Shown here: piece by piece, positions 1-13,003 of the stretch
How positions within the stretch are numbered: the first letter of the stretch is position 1
How the letters are laid out: each line of letters begins with the position of its first letter
Source: Albugo candida
Taxonomy: Eukaryota; Oomycota; Peronosporomycetes; Albuginales; Albuginaceae
Assembly (NCBI GenBank): GCA_905220665.1
Contig: CAJNAR010000152.1
Coordinates: 310,001-374,000, forward strand
Direction: 5' to 3'
Length of the DNA: 64,000 nucleotides
The notes under the pieces: generated by a model
Seen by the model: the letters and a program-made list of their open reading frames with translations, nothing else
The model's database searches: none
What the model was told of the DNA's origin: nothing
Made by a program: the position numbers and the translations under genes

Positions 1-3000
1 CTTCAGACATATCCGACGTGTTCAGCTCTTCGTCGTTGTAATAGTTGGCGACGAAATCTTCCTTCGTTGGCCATGTGTCGCTTTCACGAAAAAAGTCTTG
101 CAGACTTCGAACGTCGAAAAGTGTAGCAAACGTTTTTTGAAATGTTCGATGTGGTTCATCCACCATGCCAATATTGTACCAAACGTTCTGCGTACTCGGA
201 TGGCGAGTAGCAGCTTCATAATGTGATTCTTGGTCGCAGTGAAACCACATCGGTTGCTCCATGTAGTACTGACGGCGTTGTGAAACATTTAAATCTGATA
301 TTGAAATGCTCCAATCCATCTGATGCCACATTCTAAATGCTTGTTTCCACCATGACGATATGCGCTCCCATTGAACCATTTTCCCATGTCGATTTGGTGC
401 GATGGTGAATATATCCATCGGCTTGTGTGGTCCAAAGGAAGGTTGGATAAGTTGTAATAATTCCGTCGAAGCAGTTGTCCAATTCGCAGAATAATTTGTT
501 GACGCATCGGATGCGAACTGATGAAGGAATTGAATACGTTGTAGCTTTAATCGTTTCACCAAAAAAGGAACTTGTAGTCCACCATCTTGTCGACGAAGAT
601 ATAAAAATTCTTTGCTGAGTAGGTGAACATGTTTTGAATCTTTTTTGTGTTTCCGACCAAGCACAAATCGATTTAACATCGATTGCCACTGTCGAATTGT
701 CGCTGCTGGTATGTCCACGTGCATCGTGTAATGCCACAAACGTGATAAGTAAACAGTAGTCGACCACGAACAGTTCTTGCTCGTCGAAACCATACACCAA
801 ACCCATCGTAAAAACGCTTGCGAGAGTTGAAATAACCATCGAATGAGTCGATTTCTGGCCGAACGGAATACCCAAATACTTGACCGAATCCTCCGGACCC
901 ATTATGGTCAAATTGGGAATACGTGGACACGGCATGGTCCGATTCAACGAGAGCAAAGATGATTTACTCAAGTTGAGTTTCGCACCCGATCCATCGCAAT
1001 AGACTTGGACGAGTTCGAGTTGCGTCAAAACACCATTTGTTGTCTCTGAAAGCAATGTCGAATCGTCCGCAAAAAATAATCCAGTTGCGACAGTCGTGCG
1101 ATTAATCCAAAAGCCATGTTCTTCATGTTGGTAAAGTAAATTTCCCAAAGGTTCGATCGTCATCAGAAAAAGTAATGCTGAGAGAGGATCACCTTGTTTC
1201 ACTCCACGTTGTGGTGTAATGGACGGTGTGATATTTCCATTAATCATCAACTGCGCCTTTGTGTTATTGTACAAAAGACGAACCCAGTCGATGAAACTTT
1301 TTCCAACGCCCATTTTTTCCAGAACGCGAAACATGTACGTCCAATTGACTCGATCATAAGATTTCTCAAAGTCAAGAAAAGTCGCATAAGCTTCCTCCCC
1401 ACGATGAGTGACCAAGTCTTGAATGTCGGTCAGATGTCGAATAGGGTGATGCATTTACCTTCCTCGCACGAATGCTTTTTGATCTTGATGGATCAATTTT
1501 GGCAAGAAACGTTGCAATCGATACTCCAACACTTTTGAAAGTACTTTTACGTCGACGCAAAGTAGTGCGATCGGTCGATAGTTGCCAGGATCACCTCGTG
1601 ATCCTTTTTTGTATAAAAGTGTGATTGCCGAGTGACGTTCTGATCGAATTAAAATTCCTCTGTCCAGCTTATATTCGAACACGATCTTCAGACACTCGCC
1701 AAACGTTTCCGGATCAAGCTGATAAAATGCAGCTGGTATTCCATCCATACCTGGAGAAGAACTACTCCGCATGTGCTTGATCGCTTCCGCCATCTCGGTC
1801 GTACTTAACCGAGTTGAGAGACGGTCTTGCTCTGCTGAGGCAAGGGAAACGTGAATCGAATCGAGCAACTTTTTTTGCTTTCTTGCACATGGAACATTTG
1901 AGTCGGTCTCAGAGCTATAAACAGATCCCATGACGCCACCCCAATGATCTCTGAATTCGTCAATAATCTCCCTCGGGTTCGATGTCACGGTACCACATTT
2001 TTTGATGACATTTTCGATCGGCACGCGACGACAAGAACTATCCGGAGGGCGAAAAAAATGCTTTGAAGAGTTCTCCATATGCTTCACGTGATGGTCGAAA
2101 CTTTCATCTTGGTTGTATTTCGCATTGTTTTCGACTGAAATTCTAAATTGTTGGAGACTCGATTCGTAAAAATACCGTGACTCATTGGTGTCTTGGATGC
2201 GATATCGAGCTGCTGCGACTTCCAAAACACGCTGGCTAGACTCAACATCACGTCGGCTATCTTTTGCAGCCTTTTTTTCAATGATTTGAAGCTGTTTCTT
2301 GATTTTCGTCTTCCAACTTTCCCACATTTTACCGGGATTCGAAGTTGTCCGCAACTGTGCGAGCACCAAATTCGCTTCCAATTTGATTGCTTCGACAACT
2401 TTAGAATATTCAAATAGTCGTAATGAACATTTCCAATATCCTCGTCCCGGTGATTGAGTTGGATTTGCAAAAGTTACTTTTTGTGCCAGATGATCTCCCG
2501 CATGTCGTGGACGAAAGTACTCAGAGGTTTTGTATACCATATTGAATAGCTCTTCCGACATGCAGATATAATCTAATCGATTCTTGCGCGGTAATGGTCC
2601 TGTAAATACTTTTTCAGTCGGATGTTGAATTCGCCAAGCGTCGACCACACCCAACTGTGAAAGCCATTCAAAACACGCTAATCGACTTGGTTCGTGTCGT
2701 ATTGTTCCACTCGAAGCATCAATAGATGGATCGAGTGGTGAGTTGAAATCACCAAACACGATATGTATTGCGGTCGATTCGAAAGTGTTGGAAAGCAATA
2801 AATCATAAAAACCCACTCGTTCCTCGGCCTTGACCGGTGCATATACATTGTGAATATACACCGGTGCATCGTGAATGAGAAGACGCAGAACCAAATAGCG
2901 ATTTCGAATGCTTCGTTCGGTGAGTTCTTCAGCTGTTGTATAAACGGGAAAGTCCGAACGAAGGATTGTCATGACGCCGCCACTGCGGTTTTGAGTCGGA

Positions 3001-3263
3001 TGGAGAAAAGCACTGTTGTGGTCATTGACAAACATTTTGTGCTGCATTTTTGAGGATAATAAAAACTGAAATGAGTCCAGTTGATTGTGATCGTGAAACT
3101 TGGTTTCTTGAACACAACAAATGGAGTGTTCTGATAGAATGTGGTGGATAAAAAGATGACCATTTTTATAAATTCCATTAACATTCACCGTGAGTGCTGA
3201 GATATTGTTCCACGTTGAAATAATCGAGGAGCCCTTAGCATTCACGCTGAAGTGGACCGGCAA
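1..3263 (-). pseudogene. E1 ORF2 (endonuclease-reverse transcriptase), broken, partial
   Basis: Encodes the LINE replication protein. The open N-terminal part (3263 down to 1455, about 600 aa) holds the APE-type endonuclease with VQETKF, VYAP, GDFNSPLDPS, RLDYI and GDH motifs, and the first part of the reverse transcriptase. A nonsense codon TAA at 1455-1457 replaces TCA of E3. The frame then continues with FLDFEKSYDRV, GVKQGDPLSALLF and FADDS until a one-base loss near 831 and a net 13-base loss near 755 shift it. The rest, to position 1, is recognisable only in switching frames. No ATG opens the frame; the first codon after the upstream stop is TTG at 3263. Not functional as it stands. Confidence 0.88.
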
Positions 3264-5702
3264 TCAGCCTCATTTCACCATCTTCTTTTGAGAGGTGAAG
3301 TGTTGCTTTCTCTTCAGGGAAAAAGCTGAGATTGACTGAGAGCTCGCCGATATCGCCACAGAGAAGTCCTTGCCATTTACCACCAAACCATTGCGACCAA
3401 CACTTTATGCCCACGTCGGAGCGTAACAACAAGATAAGCACATTGATGGGGAGTAAACGACAATGGTGACCCGGAATCCAGATCACTGGTCTATCGGTGA
3501 GATAGTGGATCCAGTGATCGTTTGTGTAAAATGTCGGGGCAGTAGACATAAATAACAATTCCAATAATGCGAGAGCTTTGGTCGCCCGAGTCAAACCGTG
3601 AACAGTGTCCGGCACTGACTTCCACCAAGGCATCACTTTCTCGAACAATACAGCTCTCTTTAGGGAACTTTTCCACCAACGTGGCGATTCCATCGCGTCG
3701 TAAATGTGACATCTTCGCCGAGATTATGCGCCGCAAAAACGCGATTGATGAGAAGTAGATGTGCTACTTCGTCCAACGCAGGATCATTCGACTCCATGCA
3801 TGAAATAAGCACCCCATGCATGGTGATGGGATGATCTAATGCTGCCCGGATGATTTGGTCCGGGTTAGTACAAAATTGTACCAGCCGACGCACATGAGGG
3901 ATGCACGCATCGGCTTGGACCAGCTTGTCCGGTCGAAGCTGGTGGAGTGCATTTTTGGAATCCATTTCCATGAGCTCTCCGATTTCACCAATTCGAGTTG
4001 GTCGCTCTGCTTTTTCCACCGTTGTATGACGCTTCTTATAAAAGTGTGCCGCCTCTTTCGAGTGGCTATCTCTTTTGGCATCCGTGCTTTCACGGGAATA
4101 ATTTGAATGCGGTTGCCATGCGCCGGATTGGCAACCGCTTGGACTTCTTCGACATCCACCTCCATTGTTGCGAGCACAGCAAAGTAATTACTAGTCGCCA
4201 ACGTTGGGAGCGCACGAGGTGGTGCATTGGAAACCATTTGGTCGAACGGCTCAGTCCGATTACGCTTTCCTCGTGTCCATGCCAGCTGCATGTATGTGTC
4301 ACCATCCTTCTCCACCCGTGGATGGGAAGATGATTGACTTTTTAATTGGAGGATTTGGGGGAGTAGGCTGAGAGAAGTCTGGTGCCTCTGGTGGTGAGAT
4401 AGAGGGAGGACTGTTGAGCTCCAACTAAATTTGGTCGGAATTTTTTCGCTCCGGTCGCTTCGTCTCCAATTCCTGAATTTGAACTGTCTTCTCCACCTTT
4501 TTTGGGACCACCGCGACTGTCTTTGGCGTGGTTTTTTGTTTTTGTTTTTCTTGTTGCGTTTTTGCTTGTTTTTGATTATGAGGTTGAGTGTGAGTTGTGT
4601 TTGGTTCTTTGTTGTTGTTGCTCTTTTTCTTTTCGTTTGATTGCTGCCGTGTTCCCGAGGCTAATGCAGCACCCAAATCCAAGCAGTAAGGACCACGTTG
4701 GCCAAAACGTGGTCGTTCCGTTGGAATAGGAGCGTTCTTACCCCGTACTGGATAGAGCTGCTTGTCGTAAACGATTTGTTCAATCACTTTACCAACTCTA
4801 ACCAGTTGTTGGGGACACGTCAAACAACCAAAGTAAACTCGGCAAGTCGACATCACCACTTCCTTAGTGGGAATCGTCTCGCGAAAGGTGTCATGCACCA
4901 CTTGAAACCCGAGTTTGTGAAGAGCGCGGAGAATGTTGTTCCGTTCTCCCTCCACGCCCACACAGAACACATCGAGGTAGTACTTTTCCCCAAGGATAGT
5001 CACCGGCTGACACTCCAACTGCTGGCAGGCATCCGCCGTGGTGACCATCACCCTAATGTTGCCCCCAGGCATTTTCGACACCTGAGCGATTGACCGGCTC
5101 TCCAGTAGGCTTTCAAAACCCGGATTACCGTGGTCTCGCATCAGGGATGTTAGGATTTTCCCATTTGAAGTACGGGTCAAGGACTGGCCCGTCTCCAAGA
5201 CCATCGGGAAGGTTGCTTTCCAGATTTGGAAAGGTCTTGCTGCTTCCAATTTCGCAGACAGAACAGACCAATCCAGGTGCTCCCCATCAGCATATAGCTG
5301 CAGTATAGCCTCGATATCCGAGGCTTTCGGCTTTGCGAGCTCGACCCGAAATTTCGCCCGAGCTCTAGCCTGGTCCTTACGCAAGGACTCCTGTGACTTT
5401 ATAAGGTCAGCCAAAGTGGGACTTTTAGTGTCGTCCACACTTGCAGTTGCCTTTGGGTCACCCTGTGACGAGGCAACGACAGTACCGCATGTACCACCGG
5501 TACCAGATCCGACTCCGGTAGTACCGGTATTACCCTGTACCGTCACACATGGGGTGGAGGTACTTTCCACGTCATCACACAGGGGTGATGACTCATCAAC
5601 AATCATGCAATCGTTCAAAACAGGGTGACTCATGAGGGTTGCCACGTCACTACAAGTGGACGCTAGCACCCTTGGTTGTGTCGATATGTCGACTTGGACC
5701 AT
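3235..5702 (-). pseudogene. E1 ORF1, broken
   Basis: The lineage A ORF1 starts MVQVDISTQP at 5702 and would end at 3235, overlapping the ORF2 frame by 29 bp. It is interrupted by a nonsense TAG at 4425-4427 (TCG in E3), a one-base loss near 4060 and a further frame change near 3663. The N-terminal third is acidic and Ser/Thr-rich. It is followed by a conserved region with PGGN(I/L)RVMV and YYLDVF, then a Gln/Lys/Asn-rich linker, then a conserved C-terminal region with LDHPITMHGVL and WIPGHHCRLL. No CCHC knuckle is visible. By position it is the nucleic-acid-binding ORF1 protein typical of LINEs; that role is inferred. Confidence 0.8.
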
Positions 5703-5794
5703 TGTTTTCGAGAGGAAAGAGTTGAAAAAAGTAGTTTTTCGAGTTGTTTTGTACTAACTTGGCGGGTTACGTAGTAGCCGGCAAATTGAGAAGT

Positions 5795-5812
5795 GCTCCT
5801 TTGGCTCAGTTG
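5795..5812 (+). repeat. tRNA-Met nt 1-18 fragment (target-site duplication) between E1 and E2
   Basis: GCTCCTTTGGCTCAGTTG, identical to nucleotides 1-18 of the intact tRNA-Met at 35723. It lies exactly between the 5' end of E1 and the 3' end of E2. Read as the left copy of the duplication made when E2 inserted. Confidence 0.92.
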
Positions 5813-5971
5813 AAGTTGTCTATATTACTAGAATTAGACGTAAATGACTTCTCTAAATGCCTAGACTACAATAAATAACATATAATACATGCAGATGTGG
5901 CTTGAAAAGTCCCAAAGAGTGGACTAGGTGCGGTTGATGACGGTTGAGTAGACTAGCCACTCAACTCAGAC

Positions 5972-8900
5972 TTATGAGCGCGCACGCCTTCGTATCTTGA
6001 GAAGATCTGATCTCCCGGAGAAATATCCTTTTGCTGAACCTGATTGCAATAGGGCGAGTAAAATCATCTGAAGCTGATCAAGCTGTGTGGGATCATAGCA
6101 CTGACGTTGATAAAACCGAATATGGGCGCTGAAAGTGCTGTAGATTACCGAAACAGCTGGTCCTGTTGGTGTTGAAGATACTTGGTCGAAAAGTCGTCTA
6201 TTCCGATCCGTCCAGATGAAGTGGATCGAAATGGCAACCAATGCAAACCAAAGATCTTCCAACACCATCCTGAATGGCTTCCACCTATCCCGAAGGAGAG
6301 GAAGTCGTAGACACGCAATGTGCGACCACTTAGGTCGAGCTGAAAAGAAAGCTGTCCAAGAAGTAAATAGCTCCTCCCAAATCGGGTGTGTCCTACTACA
6401 GTCGAAAAACAGATGCTGGTAACTTTCCACCTCACCACAATGCTCCTGTGTGCACAGGATGATTTCCGGATGAGCTTGCTTCAGAAACCAGAACCGGGAT
6501 CGCACTGGTAAAATTGAATATGTAAGTCGGAGCTGAATGTCCGAGTATATTGGTAATAAACGCCCGCGAAGACGTTTAAAACCCGTTGAGAAATCCTTCA
6601 CCCAAGTCGAAGCACTTGGCCGGTCTCTCTCTGGTATGTGCAGCAGCAGTGGGTGAGGCTTATCCGGTGGTTCTGCTTTCCCAACAACTCGAAAGAGTTG
6701 ATTCCTAGGAATAGTCGGAAAGAAAACCTTCGTATTCGAAATTTAAATGCCAAACTGGAACCAAATACGCCTTTGCAATGGAACTCTCTGGACACAACAA
6801 AACGCCCTCCGGTTGAATTCGACGTAAACTTTGAGTAGCTTCCACGTACAAGCGTCGTAAAAGCTTTGTCTTGGCTACTTCCGCTGAAATTCCAACTGTA
6901 TGCGTACTGAAACGCAAGACAAACTCGGAAGACGAATTGAACCAAGTTGATCTTCCACCGAACAAATCACGTAGAGAACGGATACGGAACGCTTGAGCGA
7001 ACTGCATCCTAAAAGTACGCGCAGGTTCCGGGACCATTCCCATGCATCGACGATGAGCAACCGCACTAGTAGAGCGTTGCCGTTGCTCAAACTGAAGATG
7101 AGAATCCACCTGCAGCCAGACAGGAGCATTTAACATAACGATGTATTGCTCCTGTAAGACAAGGTCTGGGGTGTGAGTTCCCACTTACTCTGACTCCACC
7201 AAACGCACGTCTGCTTCCACCACGATGACGCTCCATTCCAACGAACCATGTTAGCATGCCGACGAGGTGATATCGTTAAGATATCGAGCGGCTTGAACGG
7301 TCCAAAGTTGGGTAAGATGCTCTTCACAATTTCCATACCAGGCAATGTCCAGTTGCTTGGAACAGGTCTACTGCAATGTAGTGCAAATTGTTGTAGAAAT
7401 TGGAGTCGTTGCTTCATTATTTGCTTCTCGATCATCGGAACCTGTAGACCACCTTGTGAATAAGGCAGATATAAAAGTTCCGATCGAATGAGCTGCACGT
7501 GTGTTGAATCCCGCTCATACTTTCGACTCAACACAAATCGATTTAACATCGATTGCCAACGTCGCAGTAAATGTTGCGGGATATTAACATGTGTCGTAAA
7601 ATGCCATAATCGTGACAAAACCATGGTCTGCGCCACCAGTAAACGTCCACGCACCGTTCTTGCTCGACGAAACCACTGACGAAAACCACCATAGAAACGA
7701 TCTTCTAGGAATTCAATCATCAAATCACTCACTGGTGATTGACTGAATGGAATTCCCAAATACTTGACCGACTCGCACCGTGATAGAACTTTCACTAAAG
7801 CGAACGGCTGACAGACTTAATGACGGTTAAGAGGAAGTAAAGTTGACTTTGAAAGATTTAACTTTGCTCCTGAACCATCACAATAGTGTTGAACGACATC
7901 AAGCTGAGCCTCCACCCCACCGAGCGAAGACGATAACAAAGTCGAGTCGTCCGCAAAGAATAAACTGGTTGATGTATCCATTGGAGTGATACAAATACCA
8001 GGTCCTTCATTTCTCCGCAACAAATTTCCCAACGGCTCAATAGTCATGAGAAAGAGCAATGCGGAGAGTGGATCACCTTGTTTGACTCCGCGAGAAGGAG
8101 TGATCTTTGGTGAAAGCGTTCCATTCAACAACAGCGAAACATTCGTGTTGGTATATAGAAGCTTTGTCCACTTGATAAACGAATTTCCGCAGTTCATTTT
8201 CGAAAGCACAGCAAACATGTACGACCAATCCACTCGATCGTACGCTTTCTCAAAATCGAGAAAGGTTGCATATGCTTCCTCGCCACGATGAGTGATCAAA
8301 TATTGTAGATCACTCATGTATCGAATGTGGTGGTGGATGGATCTGCCTCTCAGAAATGCTTTTTGGTCTTCGTGAATCAATTTCGGAAGCATTTTCTGGA
8401 GTCGATAAACAAGTACCTTTGACAGCACTTTCACATCCACGCAGATTAATGCAATAGGCCGATAGTTTCCAGGATCTGCTCGAGATCCTTTTTTATAAAG
8501 CAACGTGATTGCCGAACTACGCTGAGAGCGCAGCAAAGAGCCGCGACGAAGTTGATCGTCAAAGACAATTTGCAAACATTCACCAAAGACACTCGGAGCA
8601 AGTTGGTAGAATGCTGCCGGCAATCCATCCATTCCAGGTGATGAGTGTCCGCGCATACTTTTGATGGCTCCTTCCATTTCCGATTTAGTTAATGGAGCAG
8701 AGAGAAACGACTCATCAGAGCTGTTTAATGTTTTGGTAATTGAGTCGAGAAGCGTATTCTGTTTTTTAATGCAGGGACGGAGTGGGACTCCAGCAGAACT
8801 TTCCTTATCACCCATAATTCCACCCCAATGATCGGTGAACTGAAGGGTGATTTCAAGTGGATTCTTTGTTACTTTGCCATTCGGAAAGAGGACTTCTTCC

Positions 8901-10163
8901 AATGGAACCCGATGACAAGTTGAATCCAGCGGACGAAAGAAGTATCTCGATGATTTCTCCACATTTCGCATCTGGTGGTCGAACGCGGAGTCTTGATTGT
9001 ACTTTGACGACACTCGTTCGTGATAAGAATGAAGAGCGTCCTTGTAAAGTTTCTTTTCTGTGCTCTGATCTGATATTCGATAGGCGGATGCAGCATGTTC
9101 CTACTCCGATTGAGCTCGAATGAGCTCATCTTCCTCTTGACGTCGAATCATCTTTTGAATTTGCTGAAGTAAACGCTTCATATACTTCTTCCAACGCTCC
9201 CAATCCTTTCCGGGACTGGAAGAAGCACGAAGCTTTTCCCAAATGCGTTCCGCGTCGACTTTGATCGCCTCGATGATTACTGGGTACTCGAATAGTGAGA
9301 GAGGACATTTCCAGTAACCACGGCCCTGAAGTTGGCTCGGATTTGCAAACTTGAGTACATGTGCCAAATGATCCCCCGTGTGAGGAAGAGTGGCATAATT
9401 TGAATCCTTATAAATTGTACGGAATAGGTGTTCCGACAAAAGGATGTAATCCAATCGATTACGTCGTGGCTGAGGGCCAGTAAAGATACGCTCTTCGGGA
9501 TGCTGGTGACGCCAAGCATCGAGAACACCCAAGTTTGAAAGCCATTCTAAGCACGAGAGGCGACTTGGCTCATGGCGATATGCACCACTAGAACAATCCA
9601 GACTTGGACAGAGAGTTGTGTTGAGATCTCCACAGACGATATGTGATGCATTTGCTTCGAATGATCCAATTGGAAGCTGATCGAAAAAAGGTTTTCGTTC
9701 CGTTGAATCCACCGGAGCATAAACGTTGTGGACGTATACTGGTGCTCCATGAACCACCAAGCGAACTACCAGATAACGATCTTGAACTGTGACATTGTGC
9801 ACGGCTTCAGCAGTTTGAAATCCAGGAAAATCGTTCCGGATAATGGTCATAACACCGTTTACTCGTTCCCGAGAGGGGTGAGAGTGAAGACTATTCGTAT
9901 CACTGATAAACGATTTAGTTCTGAAGTTCGATGTCATATGAAAGCGAAACGTCTCCAGGTGCTGACGATTACGAAAACGTGTATCCTGCACGCAACAAAG
10001 TGCGTATTTTGAAAATGTATGTTGGATTGCAAGGTGACCATTCTTTTTGACACTCGTTTGTATTGACTGATAGAATGGTTTTATTGGTCCAAGAATTGTA
10101 ATCCGATAAGCTTCCCTTAATACTGAACAGAGAGAGCACCCACAACGAGTGTTTGTACTCCAT
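5972..10163 (-). pseudogene. E2 ORF2 (endonuclease-reverse transcriptase), broken
   Basis: Same protein as E6 ORF2, opening with ATG at 10163 (MEYKHSLWV) inside the end of ORF1. Lesions seen by comparison with E5/E6: an indel near 10045 that destroys NTNGIIKNG; a nonsense TAG near 9101 (GAG TAG GAA); an in-frame 6-base loss near 9010; a nonsense TAA at 7817; a one-base loss near 7155; and a one-base gain near 6755. Endonuclease (VQDTRF, VYAP, CGDLNT), RT (FLDFEKAYDRV, GVKQGDPLSALLF, FADDS) and zinc-finger (ILCTQEHC) motifs are all still readable in pieces. Confidence 0.88.
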
Positions 10164-12588
10164 CTACTTCGCTCAGTTGCAAAATAGACACTTCATCGGG
10201 TAGAAAATTTGTCGAAAGCTGAATGGCTTCCAAATTGTCGTAAAGGGGACTATCCCACTGCGCATCAAACCACTCACTAAGGCAAAGTGTGCCTAGTGGG
10301 GAGCGCAATATCATAATCAGTGCATTGGTGTGTAGTAAGCGACAATGGTGTGTCGGTATCCAAAGCACCGGGCGACCAGTGATGTTTCGAATCCAGTGGT
10401 CATTATGAAAAACGGCCGGAGCTGTGCACATCAGCATGATCTCGAAGAAGGCGAGCGATTTGGTGGCCCGAGTGAGCTCTTCCACTTCAGGTGAATCCGT
10501 CCACCAACCATTGGTTGCGTCAAACAAAGCTTGACGTTTTGTTGGGATTTTTCTCCCAATCTTTTTCGACCATTTTGTAATGAAAGTGGTGTCCAAATTC
10601 GGGTTGGATGCAGCAAGTATACGATTGATCGTGTGTACTTGCACCACTTCAGCTAAACACGGATCATTCGATCGCATACCCTTATTGAGCACTCCATGTA
10701 ATGCGATCGGGTGAGTAAATACAAACTGGAGAAGGCTATCTCCATTGGACGTGAATTCAAGATGCTTCTCCGCCTTGGACACGTGAATGTCCGCTTGAAG
10801 AAGCCGATCGGGCTTCGTTGGGATCTGTGCCGTCAGTAGATCTTCTGCCAACAAGTTCACCACTTCCCCCACGCGAGTAGGACGAGAATCCTTCACGATT
10901 TTGGTGTGCTTTTTTGTGAAAAAATGAGCCGCTTCTTTCGACGTAGCTACATCTTTAGGTACCACAACATTGTTAGGAACGATATGATAGCGCTTTCCGA
11001 ACGCTGGATTCGTCGTAACATCTATCTTTGTATATTCCACATCGATAGTGCTAAGCACATCGAAAAAATTGCTGGTGGCGAGCCCTTCCAGTTTTTTTGG
11101 AGGAGCTTTACTGAGCAGGCTTTTGAAGCTGTCTAACGAGCGGTTCCTTTTGTTGTTTGAGCGAACAACTGTTTAAGAAGCTGGTTGTGATTCTTCAGCT
11201 TGTTTTGATTCCTCAGCAGGATGGGAATCACTGCTTCCAAGCTTCTCTTCCGGTTCTGAAACAGGCGACGTAGATGCCTTCTGATGACGGTCCGATGTAG
11301 TAACTTTGGGAGTTGTCGGAGGACAGAATGTTTCATCAGTTTTAGATGAACTTGTAGCCTTACTTGAGGTAGATTTTTTATCTTTATCATTTATGTTTTG
11401 CTTCTCTTGAGCTGGTTTTGTTGTTTTTCCGGTGCGCTTGCTTGGCACCGATTTAGATTCAGTTTTTGGAGTCGGGGGTTTCGTCGCTCGCTGAGTCGGT
11501 TTCGGAGTGTTCACTGGCAGCAATAAGCAGTGTGGACTGCGCTGACCCATCCTCAATCGCTCAACAGGTAACGGAGCCCCTTTTCCGCGAGCCAAATAGT
11601 ATCTCCCTTCGATACAAATTTGCTCGCAAACTTTTCCAGCCACGACCAGAGGTTCAGGACATGACGTGGAGCGAAAGTACACTCTCCACGTAGACATGGA
11701 TAGCCGTTTAGAAGCCACTGCTTCACGAAAGTTTTCATACAAAACATCGCAGCCAAGACGATGCAGTGCTGATGCAATTGTTATTGTGGACATTTCCGGT
11801 CCAATTCCGAAAACGTCCATGAAGTATCTTGACCCGAGCACATCGAACTCTCGGAATGAGTACTGGTTCCCCGTGAGGGTAATCGTCTCATGAGCCAACT
11901 TCTGGCAAACATCCTCGCTCGTGACGAGAAGGCGTAAATTACCCCCAGGTAATTTAGCCAGTTGGCCAATTTTCCCCGCATCAAATAAATCGTCGAGAAT
12001 CGTGTTCCCATGATCTCTAACGAACGATTGTAGGATTTGGGCGGGTGGTGTGCGTACAAAAGTTTGTCCCGTCTCCAGGACGATGGAATACTTTGCACTT
12101 GGCAGTATAAACAGCTTTACTGCCGCCAAGTGTACAGCCAAAACGTCCCAGGACGGACGTCCGTCTTGAAAGAGTTGTTCGATAGCAAGTAAATCTGATG
12201 CTAAAGGTTTTGGCATTTCAACCTTCCACTTCGCTTTTTTATAGCTTTGTCCTTGCGAGCTTCTTCTTTCGGCTAAACTTGGGCGATGGTCGGTTTCACT
12301 CGTCGTTTTAACCGGTTTCGAAGCTGATGACGCGGTGTTGTCATCAACCTCCATTGGTACCGGCTGATTGGCAGAAATAGGAGTGGGAGAGAGAGGCGTC
12401 TCTATCTCTATCTCGGTCTCGGATTGGCCAATAACCTCAGCGGACGCGGTAGAGTCGGACGGTAGAGGTGTGCGGGTAGCTGTACTTTCCGCCGGTAACG
12501 TGTCAGTAACGGACACATTACATGGAGAAGTACTACCCACATCAGGGGATGTAACGATAGGTAAGCTGGATATGTCGATAGTGACCAT
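10117..12588 (-). pseudogene. E2 ORF1, broken
   Basis: Lineage B ORF1 from MVTIDISSLP at 12588 to the stop at 10117. The first 471 codons are open to a TAA at 11173-11175 that replaces the TGG of E6. The same frame then continues to 10117, so one nonsense codon is the main lesion. A short scrambled patch near 12240-12280 (compensating indels) also replaces the KGQEEARKDKA segment of E6. The PGGNLRLLVTS and GSRYFMDVFGIG motifs are conserved. Confidence 0.82.
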
Positions 12589-12688
12589 TGTCTTTGACAG
12601 GTGAGGGTGGAAAAGTGCGTGTTTTGCTGAAAAGGCGCTTTGTTGTATTCGTTTTGCGGGTTACGTAGTAGCCGGCAAATTGAGAAGT

Positions 12689-12706
12689 GCTCCTTTGGCT
12701 CAGTTG
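12689..12706 (+). repeat. tRNA-Met nt 1-18 fragment between E2 and E3
   Basis: Same 18 bp as at 5795, between the 5' end of E2 and the 3' end of E3. Read as the left target duplication of E3. Confidence 0.92.
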
Positions 12707-13003
12707 AAGGTGTCTATATTACTAGAATTAGACTAACTGACTTCTCTAGTTGCCTAGGCTATCTTAAATAACATATATACATATAAAAAACGTTTCGTGA
12801 AATACCTGTGAGAGATGATAAAATGTCGTCTCGTTAATAATCTCGTATCGTAGTAGCCTCAGCACCCTTAATACGAGACTGTGTCCAGCCTGTAGATGCT
12901 GTAAAGTTGAAAAAGTTGTTAAGTTGTAAAAATGGTCCAAAAGTACCGTGGTTTGCACATTGGTGTGCGCCACACTACGGTGAGCATGACCAGCCAACTA
13001 GGA

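Larger units (their letters stand above)
1..5794 (-). mobile_element. LINE element E1 (lineage A), left end outside window, decayed
   Basis: Leftmost and apparently oldest member of the tRNA-Met LINE array. By alignment with E3, about 1.2 kb of its 3' end lies outside the window. It carries ORF2 (from the left edge to 3263) and ORF1 (3235-5702), both interrupted. Its 5' end is the sequence ending GAGAAGT at about 5794, shared with E2, E3, E5 and E6, and directly abuts an 18-bp tRNA-Met fragment at 5795-5812. The full-length 5' end plus the adjoining tRNA piece shows that it was once a complete, targeted insertion. Confidence 0.9.
5813..12688 (-). mobile_element. LINE element E2 (lineage B), full length, decayed
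   Basis: A 6.9-kb element between two copies of the 18-bp tRNA fragment. The 3' end at 5813 begins with the conserved terminal hairpin (5818-5839) and there is no poly(A). ORF2 occupies 5972-10163 and ORF1 10117-12588. The closest relative in the window is E6, with very similar sequence throughout. Many stops and frameshifts show it has been inactive for some time. The 5' end (GTAGCCGGCAAATTGAGAAG region, about 12670-12688) is the common element start. Confidence 0.92.
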
